Shown here one piece after another: positions 1 to 7,485 of a stretch of DNA of 23,354 nucleotides. Position 1 is the first letter of the stretch, and every line of letters begins with the position of its first letter. The stretch is taken from contig JAZMZH010000069.1 in the NCBI GenBank assembly GCA_045585875.1, positions 1-23,354 on the forward strand. The letters are read 5' to 3'. The position numbers and the translations under genes are program-made. The notes beneath the pieces are model-generated. The model was not told the origin of the DNA and did no database searches. It worked only from the letters and a program-made list of their open reading frames with translations. Origin of the DNA: JAVBQJ01 sp045585875 (GTDB lineage: Bacteria > Verrucomicrobiota > Lentisphaeria > Victivallales > Victivallaceae).

Positions 1-1331
1 AGATTCAGAATCTCTGCAACGCGTTCGGGATCGCGGCTGATCTCCATCTGTTCGCCGCGGGCAAATTCCGGGATCGGGAGTTCCCTGAGCAGCGAGATCT
101 TGATCTGCGCGAAGGGTCGTCCCCGTTCTCCGGAGCGGAGCCGGTAGCAGTAATTCGCCGCGGGCCCGGAGAGATAGGCGGCGAGGAATTCACCCGAAAA
201 ACGGCTGTCCGCGATTCTCCCTCCGTGGAGCGTGTTGGCGTAATAATACTCGCCGGAAGCGTCCCAGGCCGCGATGATCCGGTCGCCGGTCTGCCGGGTG
301 AGAATTTTCGGCGCTTCAAAAATTTCCGGCGATCTCATGCGGATGCCGGCATCTCCGCAGGCGGACGGGTTCCATTTCCCGGGGTCGAAATCCACATAAC
401 GGCCCCGGTAGAGGATTTGCCCGGGACGGACATCCCGGCCGACGAGAAGTTTCTTCCACTTTCCGGGGCGGGGAGGGCCGCCGGGACCGGCGACGGTGAA
501 GATTTCTCCGGCGTGGTGTCCGGGGATGATGCCGTCGCGGATCTCCAGAATTTTCCCGAGAGGCACGGCTCCCGAGGCGATGCGGCGGTAGAGCGGATCG
601 CCGCCGGGGGCAAAAGCGCTCCTGAGTCTCCTCTCCTCCGGGGTCCTGCCCCCGGCCCGGAAGATGACGAATCCCGAGTCGACCACCGCGTCCGCGAAGG
701 TGCCCGGCGGATATTCGCCGCAGGCGAGTATTTCCGAATGATCCTCCAGAAATCCGCGGATGAATCCGTCTCCGGTGTTGCGCCAGAGGCGGTCCGGGAG
801 GATCATCGCGCCGATGCCGCCGGGCCTGAGCGCCCGGAGACTCCACTCGAGAAAGAGCGCCCACAGATTGAACCGACCCCGGGCCGAGGCGAAAATCCGG
901 CGCAGCGCCTCCCGCCTCGCCTCCGGGATGCGGGGGAGGGCGACAAAGGGGGGATTGCCGATGATCAGGTCGTACCGCGGCGCCGGGACCACCTCCGTCA
1001 GCGTGTCGGCGCAGCGGATCTCTGCGCCGCCGAGGCGTTTTCGGGAGATCTCCGCCGCCTCCGGAACGACGTCGATGCCGTGAAGTTCGGAAGCGGGGCG
1101 GAGATTTTTCACCGCCAGGAGCAGTTCCCCCGCGCCGCAGGCCGGGTCCAGCACCCGCGGCGCCGGATCCGGCAGCAGGGCCAGAGCGCGTCCGGCCAGC
1201 TCCAGAGCGATTTCCGAAGGCGTGAACCAGGAACCGCCCGAAGCCCTGGCTTCCGGGCTGCCGCGCAGCTCCAGACGGCGGAATTCGGCGGCGTCCGGGA
1301 CGCCGGGACGGTTACAGGATTTCGACGCCAT
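1..1331 (-). CDS. M.TaqI-like N6-adenine DNA methyltransferase (partial, C-terminus off left edge)
   Basis: Predicted SAM-dependent adenine-N6 DNA methyltransferase; 443 residues are visible and the frame stays open to base 1. Motif X appears as WFTP (residues 35-38), the SAM-binding motif I as LDPACGAGEL (61-70), and the catalytic motif IV as NPPF (126-129). This order X-I-IV is that of the gamma class typified by M.TaqI and Eco57I-like enzymes. The region after about residue 230 resembles a TaqI-like target-recognition domain, with a KKLLVGRDV segment. The ATG chosen (1329-1331) lies inside the preceding glycosidase gene, overlapping its end by 20 bp, and has no strong ribosome binding site, so coupled translation is likely. 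No restriction or specificity subunit is visible. It could be an orphan methylase or the methylase part of a type IIG enzyme; the missing C-terminus prevents a choice. Confidence 0.85.
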   Translation of the reverse strand, partial: MASKSCNRPGVPDAAEFRRLELRGSPEARASGGSWFTPSEIALELAGRALALLPDPAPRVLDPACGAGELLLAVKNLRPASELHGIDVVPEAAEISRKRLGGAEIRCADTLTEVVPAPRYDLIIGNPPFVALPRIPEARREALRRIFASARGRFNLWALFLEWSLRALRPGGIGAMILPDRLWRNTGDGFIRGFLEDHSEILACGEYPPGTFADAVVDSGFVIFRAGGRTPEERRLRSAFAPGGDPLYRRIASGAVPLGKILEIRDGIIPGHHAGEIFTVAGPGGPPRPGKWKKLLVGRDVRPGQILYRGRYVDFDPGKWNPSACGDAGIRMRSPEIFEAPKILTRQTGDRIIAAWDASGEYYYANTLHGGRIADSRFSGEFLAAYLSGPAANYCYRLRSGERGRPFAQIKISLLRELPIPEFARGEQMEISRDPERVAEILN

Positions 1332-3612
1332 TCACGACGGCTTTCACCACCGGGCACTCCGGGTAGGAGGCCACGGAACATGCGAACCCGGAGGGCGCCG
1401 AGACCCGGAGGATGATCCCGCCGGAACGCTTCTGCCAGGAGACCGCGATCTCGCCCCCGGGGGTCGGCACCGAGCCGGAGACGCAGCCGGTGTATTCATC
1501 CGCGTACGGCTTCACCTGGAATTTCCGGAAGCCGGGGGCGAGGGGAGTCACTCCCAGCAGCACGGAACCCTGATAGTAGACCGGGAGACTGCTCCAGCCG
1601 TGGCAGAGGCTCCCGGCTCCGTTGAAATCCCCCGAGCCGCTCTGAGTTTCCCAGAGGCTGGTGGCGCCTTTTTCCAGCATGGCGGAGTAGGTGCTCCGGA
1701 TCTTGGAGGCCATGAAACTCCGGGCCGCGGGCGAGAGTTCGCGCATGGAGTTGATCAGATAGGGCATGGAGCTGAGGGTGGCGTAGCGGAGCCGTCCGGA
1801 AGCCACGGACCGGAACACCTTTTCCGCCTCGGAAGCGTCCAGCAGATTCAGGGCCAGGGCGATGAACTGGGTATGCTCGTGCCGGTCGCCGGTTTCCCTT
1901 CCGGCGGCGGAGAAGTCGATGAAGGATCCGTCCGCGGGATCGTAAAAGGTTTTCACGATGGCGGGGGCCAGTTCGTCTCCCAGGCGTTTCCACTTTTCCG
2001 CCCCGGGGCTGTCGCCGAGCAGGGCGACATAGCAGCGGACCGCTTCGAGGAGGTAGCAGTTGTAGAGGGCGTGCAGTCCGGCATCCTCTTTAACATAGTC
2101 CAGCAGGGGGCTCCATTCGTAGAAGTTCCATACATCGGCGCCGCGGGGTACGCGGCAGAGTCCGGTGTCTCCGTCCCGGTCCGCGGCGGCGCGCTCCAGC
2201 AGTTGTTCCGCCATCGTCCGATTTTTCATGAAGAGCGAGGCGTCGCCGCTGTAGAGGTAATTTTCCCACGCCGCGGTGATCCATGCCAGGGAAAAAACCG
2301 GGATGGTGATGGGGATGTCCATGGGGGCGCAGAGACTGAGGAGGCCGTCGTCCCGGCGGGGGAAGCTGTCGGCGAGAAGCTGATAACTGGCCCGGGTGAA
2401 GTCGTAGTTGCCCCAGAGGTAATAGCCGTACAAGGCCTGATTTCGCGAATCGTAGGCGTACATGGACTGTTCCCGCCACGGGCAGTCCTCATAATGCTCG
2501 TGCATGCAGAGTTCGAGGGTGCGGATGCTGTATTTCCGCAGTTCGAGGCTCAGACGGTCGCTGCTCCGGAACCCGGCCGCCTCCGGGAGCGGATACTCCC
2601 AGGGACGGAGGCCGCAGGCGGTGACTTTCACCGGCATGCCTTTTCGGGGCGTGGTGATGTGCAGCTCAATGTAACGGCCTCCGATGCGGTGAAAGATCAG
2701 CTCGTGACGGTTCAGGCCTTCCTTGCAGATGTATTCGTCGGCGAAGCGCCGGGCTTCGATTTCTGTGCGGACGTGTCCGTCGTCCAGATGTTCGCCGTGA
2801 CCGTAGTCCACCCGGGTCCCCGCGGGCGCGGTCAGCTCGAAGAAGAGAAATCCCGACTGTTCGCTCCCCAGATCGAAGATCGCGAAGATCCCGTCGTCCT
2901 CCCCGGAATCTGCCGGCATGTCCAGAGTGAAAAACCGTTCCGCCCTGCTGATCCGGAGCGCCGGCGAATCCAGGGCGGCGGCGGCGATGGTCCCGCAGCC
3001 GCAGAGGGTCCCCCGCACCGGCATCCCCAGTTCGCAGACCGGCACCGGACGCGGCAGATATTTCACCCGGGCGTCGGCCGAGGGAACCGCTTCCGGCCAC
3101 GCGGCGTCGTCGAAATCCGGGCGCATCCAGTCCTCCGGGAATCTGCGGGCGTCAAAGGATGTGGTGAAAGTCAACTGGACCGTGCGCTTCTCCGGACGAC
3201 CGTTTTCCCATCCCGGGTGTTCCATCGTCCGCCATGCGCCGTCTCCGGCGAAGCGCACCGCCTGTTCGTCGCAGAAGACCGCCGCGGAAAATCCGGCGGG
3301 CATGGCGATGCCGGTATGGAAATTTTCGCCGCTGTGCCAGGCGATCGCCGCCAGCTGATGGCGTCCCGCGTCCGGCAGGGGGATCTCCAGGCGGTTCAGG
3401 ACGCGGGTGCCGGGATAGGAGGGGTACTGGCCCCGGGATACTTCCAGCCCGTCCAGGTAGAGGATGAAGTCGCTGTCCGCTCCCGCGAGCACGGTCATCA
3501 GCGCGGTCTCCGGGGGAACTTCAAAAGCGGTGCGGAAGAGCACCGTCTGGTTTTTCACTTCACGACCGCACCATATCGACCGTGCGGCTTCCGGCATTGC
3601 GCAGTTCTTCAT
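1312..3612 (-). CDS. GH78-like alpha-L-rhamnosidase family glycosidase, cytoplasmic
   Basis: A 766-residue protein resembling bacterial alpha-L-rhamnosidases (GH78-like six-hairpin glycosidases). Beta-sandwich-like N-terminal segments (about 20-330) precede an (alpha/alpha)6-barrel-like region whose hallmark is EDCPWREQ at 375-382, the place where GH78 enzymes carry the acidic DCP.R.E motif. The C-terminus has the usual beta domain signature GVTPLAPGFRKFQVKP. There is no signal peptide, so it should act on imported oligosaccharides or glycosides in the cytoplasm. The start is ATG 3610-3612, with GGAGG seven bases upstream; it overlaps the stop of the rlmN-like gene as ATGA. A longer reading frame extends upstream but only as an out-of-frame shadow of that gene. 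Substrate is uncertain: rhamnosidase is the family norm, but divergent members exist. Confidence 0.8.
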   Translation of the reverse strand: MKNCAMPEAARSIWCGREVKNQTVLFRTAFEVPPETALMTVLAGADSDFILYLDGLEVSRGQYPSYPGTRVLNRLEIPLPDAGRHQLAAIAWHSGENFHTGIAMPAGFSAAVFCDEQAVRFAGDGAWRTMEHPGWENGRPEKRTVQLTFTTSFDARRFPEDWMRPDFDDAAWPEAVPSADARVKYLPRPVPVCELGMPVRGTLCGCGTIAAAALDSPALRISRAERFFTLDMPADSGEDDGIFAIFDLGSEQSGFLFFELTAPAGTRVDYGHGEHLDDGHVRTEIEARRFADEYICKEGLNRHELIFHRIGGRYIELHITTPRKGMPVKVTACGLRPWEYPLPEAAGFRSSDRLSLELRKYSIRTLELCMHEHYEDCPWREQSMYAYDSRNQALYGYYLWGNYDFTRASYQLLADSFPRRDDGLLSLCAPMDIPITIPVFSLAWITAAWENYLYSGDASLFMKNRTMAEQLLERAAADRDGDTGLCRVPRGADVWNFYEWSPLLDYVKEDAGLHALYNCYLLEAVRCYVALLGDSPGAEKWKRLGDELAPAIVKTFYDPADGSFIDFSAAGRETGDRHEHTQFIALALNLLDASEAEKVFRSVASGRLRYATLSSMPYLINSMRELSPAARSFMASKIRSTYSAMLEKGATSLWETQSGSGDFNGAGSLCHGWSSLPVYYQGSVLLGVTPLAPGFRKFQVKPYADEYTGCVSGSVPTPGGEIAVSWQKRSGGIILRVSAPSGFACSVASYPECPVVKAVVNGVEIL

Positions 3613-4658
3613 GATAAATCCTCCGTGGAAGTCCGTCGCGAAGCGCGCAGCTGTCCGCAGGCGGAGTTTCGGGAGGAGCCTTTTTCCACTCTGAGGGTGG
3701 CATGGGCTCCCGCCCTTTGCAGTATTTTGAGAAAATTGTCGATGACCTCTCGCTCCGGTCTGCGCCAGTCGTCGTCCACCGGATTGCAGGCGATGAGATT
3801 GATTTTCGCGTGGATGGATGCCGCGAGGGCGGCCAAGGCTTCGGCCTGCCGCGGCGCGTCGTTGATTCCGGCCAGGAGCGTGTATTCCAAAGTGGGCATC
3901 CGGTTGACCGCCCGGGCGTAATCCGCCGCCGCCGCGATGATCTCGTCGATGGGGTAACGGCAGGCGTCCGGTATGATCCCGGCCCGGGTCTCCTCGTCGG
4001 GAGCGTGCAGCGAAACCGCCAGATTGAAGGGTTTGCCGAGTTCGGCCAGTCGCCTTATCCCCGGCACGATGCCGGAGGTGGAAACCGTGATCCGGCGCGG
4101 CGAAATCCCCAGCCGTTCCGGAGAGGAGAAGAATTCCAGAGCGCGGGCGAGATTGTCGAAGTTCAGCAGACCCTCGCCGATGCCCATGAATACGATGTTG
4201 TCGGGCAGTTTCCCGAGGGTCTCTCCGGCCGCGTAAAGTTCGCCGATGATCTCGGCCGCCGTCAGATTGCGCTTCAGTCCGTCCCGTCCCGATGCGCAGA
4301 AGCGGCACCGCACCGGACAGCCGTCCTGGGTGGAGAGGCAGGCGGTGATCCGGCCCGGGGCGGGGATGAGCACCATTTCGATCAGTTCTCCGTCTCCGAG
4401 CTCCAGCAGAAGTTTTTCGGTGCCGTCGGGAGAGCGCAGAACCTCCTTCACGGCGACGGGCGCGCCGGTTTCGTATCGGGCGGAAAGAAATTCCCGGAGT
4501 TCCCGGGGCAGATTGAGCATGGCTTCCGGATCGGCCGTCCGGCGTCCGCAGACCCATTGAACGACCTGGCGGGCGCGAAAGGCGGGAAAACCGGCGCGGC
4601 CGAGTTCTTCCGGCAATTCGTCAAGGGATTCCAGGAGGTGGCGACGGACTATTCCCAT
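3609..4658 (-). CDS. rlmN: RlmN-type 23S rRNA / tRNA adenine-C2 methyltransferase (radical SAM)
   Basis: A 349-residue member of the RlmN/Cfr radical SAM family, which methylates C2 of A2503 in 23S rRNA and, for RlmN, A37 of some tRNAs. The cluster motif CPVRCRFC gives C114, C118 and C121 as the [4Fe-4S] ligands. The two extra cysteines of the ping-pong mechanism are present: C107, seven residues before the cluster as in E. coli RlmN, and C334 in SACGQLRA. Length is normal for the family. One departure is MGIGEGLLN where RlmN usually has GMGEPL.N. The gene overlaps the upstream glycosyltransferase by 10 bp and the downstream glycosidase by 4 bp, so it sits in a coupled operon. Cfr-like C8 methylation is less likely but cannot be excluded by eye. 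Confidence 0.88.
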   Translation of the reverse strand: MGIVRRHLLESLDELPEELGRAGFPAFRARQVVQWVCGRRTADPEAMLNLPRELREFLSARYETGAPVAVKEVLRSPDGTEKLLLELGDGELIEMVLIPAPGRITACLSTQDGCPVRCRFCASGRDGLKRNLTAAEIIGELYAAGETLGKLPDNIVFMGIGEGLLNFDNLARALEFFSSPERLGISPRRITVSTSGIVPGIRRLAELGKPFNLAVSLHAPDEETRAGIIPDACRYPIDEIIAAAADYARAVNRMPTLEYTLLAGINDAPRQAEALAALAASIHAKINLIACNPVDDDWRRPEREVIDNFLKILQRAGAHATLRVEKGSSRNSACGQLRASRRTSTEDLS

Positions 4659-6331
4659 GAATCATTCCCCCGCACCTGGGGGGCCTCTTCCGCCGGCACC
4701 CGCAGTTTGCCGAAGAAAAGGTGCAGCGGGATATGGCGGTATTCAAACCCGGGCGGCAGCAGTCTGCGCCATTCCCGGCCCGGATACTGCGGGAAGCCCG
4801 TGGTCAGCAGAAACACGCCCGGCGCATCCTCGGGCAGTTCCTCCAGCGAGGAAATGGCGGCGAAAGGCAGGCCGCTGTAGATGGCTTCGGTGTAAAGATC
4901 GTTGATGTTGAATTTGTAGACCAGCGGCGGGATCTGATTTTCCTCGGCGACGGGGGTTACCGCCGCGGCGACGGTGAATCCCAGTTCATGCCGCCGCAGC
5001 ACCTGATCGCTGTAGGGCGCCGCGATGCCCCAGTGGCAGAGCATGTACATGGACATCAGGAGTACCGTTTGAGCCCAGATCGGCAGCATCCTGCCGCGGT
5101 CGTGAAGTATGGCCGCGGCCGAGCAGAATACCGCCAGAGCCGAAACTCCGAAAAAAATCCGGTGCTGAATGTCGCCGAGAAAATCAAAGGACCGCTCGAA
5201 ACCCAGCCTGCCCAGCGGCGCCGCCAGAGAATTCCAGAGATAGAGAGAGAGGATGCCCAGCGCCGCCAATGAGAACACGACCGCCGCTGTCCGGGTGATT
5301 TTGATCAGCGTCGTCCCGTACCGGCGCACCGGATAGCAGGCGTAGATGCCGGTCAGCACCGCCAGCGGCGGGATGATGACCACCATGTCGGCGCTTTCGC
5401 CGCCCGGGGTCAGCCAGATCAGGAAAAAGAGCGTGATGGTGATGGTGCGCAGAAACTTCCCGAAGATCGGGGCCGGGGCGAGCCACTGGCAGGCGACGCA
5501 GAAAGGCGCCCAGGCCAGCAGGCTCCAGGGCATGAAGCGGAGCGCCGCTTCGGCGGGAAAGGTGAGCAGCTGCCAGCCGTATTCCCCGAACGTGCCCGGT
5601 TCGATCCGGGACCAGTCGAAGAGCGCCCCCCCCGCCGTCGCTCCCGGCAGCGCGCGCAGGACCGCAAAGACTCCGATAATGAGGGGCAGCAGCAGGATTT
5701 CCCAGCTCTTGAATCGGTGTTTGAGGCTCAGGGGACGGCGCATGAATACCAGCGGGATGATCATGAGCGGCAGCACCCGGTATCCGCCGAGACAGGCGCC
5801 CAGACCGGCGCAGAGGGCGAATGTCGCCCATGCCCGACTCCAGGAGGCTCGCTGGTAGCCGCAGTAAAACCACAGCAGCCATCCGCCCAGCATGAAGGGC
5901 ATCGCGCAGAAGAGAGGATTGAATTCGGTGAATTTCTCAAGCACCAGCGAAGTGGTCAGGATCATGGCGCACGCGGTGAATCCGGCGGTGTCGTCCAGGA
6001 CGTTTTTGGCCGCGAATCCGCCGATGAGCGCGGTGGCGACGAGGGCGACCAGGGGCCAGATGCGCAAAGCGGTTTCGATGGGGAGGATCCTGACGGCCAT
6101 GCCGGTGAGCCAGGAGGCGGCCGGCGGATAATTGTTCTGGACGACCTGATGGGCCTGAAACACCGGGAGGCCGGAATAGTCCATTTCCAGTGCGGCGGCG
6201 GCGTAAAGGCCCTCGCCCTTGGTCAGTTCGGCGAAATGGAGCTGCCAGGGCTGAAAGCAGGCCAGAAAGGCGAAGATAAGCAAACCGACGCCGAAGAAAG
6301 GCGTCAGAGGTTTTTCAACATGAAAGGCCAT
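4649..6331 (-). CDS. GT39/ArnT-like membrane glycosyltransferase
   Basis: A polytopic membrane protein of 560 residues from the chosen start, with about 10-12 hydrophobic segments followed by a soluble C-terminal domain (from about residue 470). The first extracytoplasmic loop after TM1 reads ELTKGEGLYAAAALEM ... NNYPP, matching the acidic loop and the [Y/K]PP motif of PMT/ArnT family (GT39/GT83) enzymes, which transfer sugars from polyprenyl-phosphate donors outside the membrane. The acceptor (lipid A, protein or glycan) is unknown. Start choice: ATG 6329-6331 puts TM1 directly after a short basic N-terminus; in-frame ATG 6371-6373 and TTG 6458-6460 would add unconserved-looking residues. 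The 3' end overlaps the rlmN-like gene by 10 bp. Confidence 0.8.
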   Translation of the reverse strand: MAFHVEKPLTPFFGVGLLIFAFLACFQPWQLHFAELTKGEGLYAAAALEMDYSGLPVFQAHQVVQNNYPPAASWLTGMAVRILPIETALRIWPLVALVATALIGGFAAKNVLDDTAGFTACAMILTTSLVLEKFTEFNPLFCAMPFMLGGWLLWFYCGYQRASWSRAWATFALCAGLGACLGGYRVLPLMIIPLVFMRRPLSLKHRFKSWEILLLPLIIGVFAVLRALPGATAGGALFDWSRIEPGTFGEYGWQLLTFPAEAALRFMPWSLLAWAPFCVACQWLAPAPIFGKFLRTITITLFFLIWLTPGGESADMVVIIPPLAVLTGIYACYPVRRYGTTLIKITRTAAVVFSLAALGILSLYLWNSLAAPLGRLGFERSFDFLGDIQHRIFFGVSALAVFCSAAAILHDRGRMLPIWAQTVLLMSMYMLCHWGIAAPYSDQVLRRHELGFTVAAAVTPVAEENQIPPLVYKFNINDLYTEAIYSGLPFAAISSLEELPEDAPGVFLLTTGFPQYPGREWRRLLPPGFEYRHIPLHLFFGKLRVPAEEAPQVRGNDSWE

Positions 6332-6467
6332 GATTTCCGATTCGTATGTGAAGGTTTCTCCGGGGGGCATCATGCGATTGCCGGTACGGACCTGGCCCAT
6401 GATCGTCTGTCGTGCAGGGAAGGGGGGTGCGTGCGGTGGAGAAAAAATCCCCGGCAACAATCTGCAT
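6315..6467 (-). CDS. Possible 50-residue upstream (leader) reading frame
   Basis: The ATG at 6465-6467 has the best-placed ribosome binding site in the leader (AGGAG at 6476-6480, 8-base spacing). It lies about 37 bases below the predicted transcription start, yet it opens a frame (MQIVAGDFFS...) different from the glycosyltransferase. The frame ends at 6315, just past the glycosyltransferase ATG at 6331, giving a 17-base overlap that would allow translational coupling. The peptide has no recognisable domain and ends GLSC. It may be a coupling or regulatory leader, a chance frame, or a sign of a frameshift in the glycosyltransferase N-terminus. Confidence 0.35.
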   Translation of the reverse strand: MQIVAGDFFSTARTPLPCTTDDHGPGPYRQSHDAPRRNLHIRIGNHGLSC

Positions 6468-6510
6468 ACAGGATGCTCCTTTTTTGATTATGGTGAAAAA
6501 CAACGCAGGT

Positions 6511-6539
6511 AATATAGCGGTACCGGGGCGCAAGTTCAA
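6511..6539 (-). promoter_or_regulatory. Promoter of the GT39-rlmN-glycosidase-methylase operon
   Basis: On the minus strand the -35 box is TTGAAC (6534-6539), the spacer is 17 bases, and the -10 box is TATATT (6511-6516). Transcription would start near 6504, leaving a short leader with AGGAG at 6476-6480. It matches the other promoters seen in this window. Confidence 0.7.
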
Positions 6540-6580
6540 GTTTTTTGCCGGAAAAAGATCAAAAAACTTCGCTCGCCATA

Positions 6581-6610
6581 TTGCATTTTTTCAAAAGGAG
6601 GGCATTTTAA
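6581..6610 (+). promoter_or_regulatory. Weak candidate promoter of tRNA-Ser
   Basis: TTGCAT (6581-6586) and TTTTAA (6605-6610) are 18 bases apart and would start transcription about 19 bases before the tRNA. Neither box is strong, and the -10 differs from the TATATT seen elsewhere. Confidence 0.3.
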
Positions 6611-6635
6611 AAAGGGTCGCGAAAAAGCGCCGGAC

Positions 6636-6723
6636 GGAGAGATGGTCGAGTGGTTTAAGGCAGCGGTCTTGAAAACCGCCGGGGCGCAAGCCTCCGAGGG
6701 TTCGAATCCCTCTCTCTCCGCCA
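6636..6723 (+). tRNA. tRNA-Ser(UGA)
   Basis: A complete 88-base serine tRNA, including encoded CCA (6721-6723). The acceptor stem is GGAGAGA (6636-6642) with TCTCTCC (6713-6719), followed by discriminator G. The anticodon stem is GCGGT/ACCGC (6663-6667, 6675-6679) around loop CTTGAAA, giving anticodon TGA at 6670-6672, which reads UCA and other UCN codons. The long variable arm expected of tRNA-Ser is present (about 6680-6695). The T arm is GAGGG-TTCGAAT-CCCTC (6696-6712). A T-rich tract follows. Confidence 0.97.
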
Positions 6724-7178
6724 TTTCTTTTGCCCTTTTTTCCATCTACCCAGAGAAGTGAAAAATTCTGACTTCCGCTAAAACTCGTTTACTCAAAGGG
6801 TTTTATAACTTTTCGCCCCGTGTGCATGAAACCCACGAGAGACCCCGTCAAGCGGCCGATTTTGCCGGAATAATTCTGAGAATCGGCCCAAATTCTGAGA
6901 TTTTCTGCCGTTTTTGCCGTCCCCCTGGGGAGACTTCAGATTTTTTGTGATACCCACATCACGATTGGTCAATCGAGATAACGAACACCCACCATTTTAT
7001 GCCCTTTTTCGGGGTGTCCTTATCCCGCTCCCTATCCGCTTTTTCATCATGGGGAAATCAAAATCACCCTCAAAACACCCTCTATTGTAACCGGCTGGGT
7101 TATCTACATCCCAAATTCGATTTTATCGTGTGAAAATGCGAACCCACGGTATGCCGAAAATCGAAAGTTTTCTGCCTC
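6724..7178. other. Noncoding stretch after the tRNA
   Basis: About 450 bases with no credible gene on either strand. It opens with a T-rich tract that may end tRNA transcription, contains one copy of the diverged repeat described separately (6801-6965), and then A+T-richer sequence without an obvious promoter. Its base composition is lower in G+C than the genes on either side, consistent with decayed or acquired DNA. Confidence 0.6.
6801..6965. repeat. Diverged intergenic repeat, copy A
   Basis: This segment aligns in order with 23055-23208. Shared blocks include AACTTTTCGCC, a GTGC.TGAAAC.CAC block, AATTCTGA.AATCGGCCC, TTTTCTGCCGTTTT, GGGGAG and GATACCC followed by CAC. By eye about 70 percent of positions agree with small indels. 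Copy A also repeats AATTCTGAGA internally. Both copies are intergenic, and neither encodes a recognisable protein, although a minus-strand frame can be read through parts of each. Confidence 0.6.
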
Positions 7179-7454
7179 TCAAAATACAACGGAGTCAACA
7201 TCTTCCATCGGAATCTCCGTCCCGTCCTCCATGACCAGAGTCCTCTCCGGAACGGAAACGTGTCTCACCCGGCCGGTGACGGTCACATACGCGTCTCCGG
7301 CCTTCCGCTCGTCCGGAACGAAGTATTCGACGGTCACCTCCGGGCGGTCTTTCAGCCGGGCGGCAAGATCGGTGAGACGGCGGTTCAGTTCTGCAGTTTC
7401 CTGTGCGTCCGGTTTTTCCCGACTGCCGCCTCGGTTCACGTAATCAGGGAGCAA
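7179..7454 (-). pseudogene. Decayed YolD-like gene (C-terminal part)
   Basis: The reading frame (91 residues from a TTG) matches the C-terminal two thirds of the intact YolD-like protein at 8942-9352. Both share ELNRRL.(D/E)LAARL.DRPEVT followed by EYFVPDERK and VMEDGTEIP. The N-terminal half, with the LPHHVS and FAPFAALTGYE motifs, is missing. Comparing the DNA shows that about 30 bases were lost between the GTCC at about 7410 and the CCGACTGCCG... that follows, which also shifts the frame. There is no ribosome binding site and no plausible ATG, so it is probably not expressed as a functional protein. Confidence 0.8.
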
Positions 7455-7485
7455 ACAACTGAGGCGTAAGAAGCTGACGGTCGGA

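Noticed and set aside
1222..3921. Very long plus-strand reading frame (about 900 codons) opposite the glycosidase
   Set aside because: It is antisense to a gene with clear domains, has low-complexity Gly/Arg/Ala-rich content and no recognisable motif. Such shadows are expected in G+C-rich DNA; the same holds for frames opposite the methylase, rlmN and hcp (for example 225-1415, 3702-4880, 10956-12716).
6536..6745. Minus-strand frame encoding a MAEREGFEPS-type peptide
   Set aside because: This is the well-known spurious frame antisense to tRNA-Ser and is not a protein gene.
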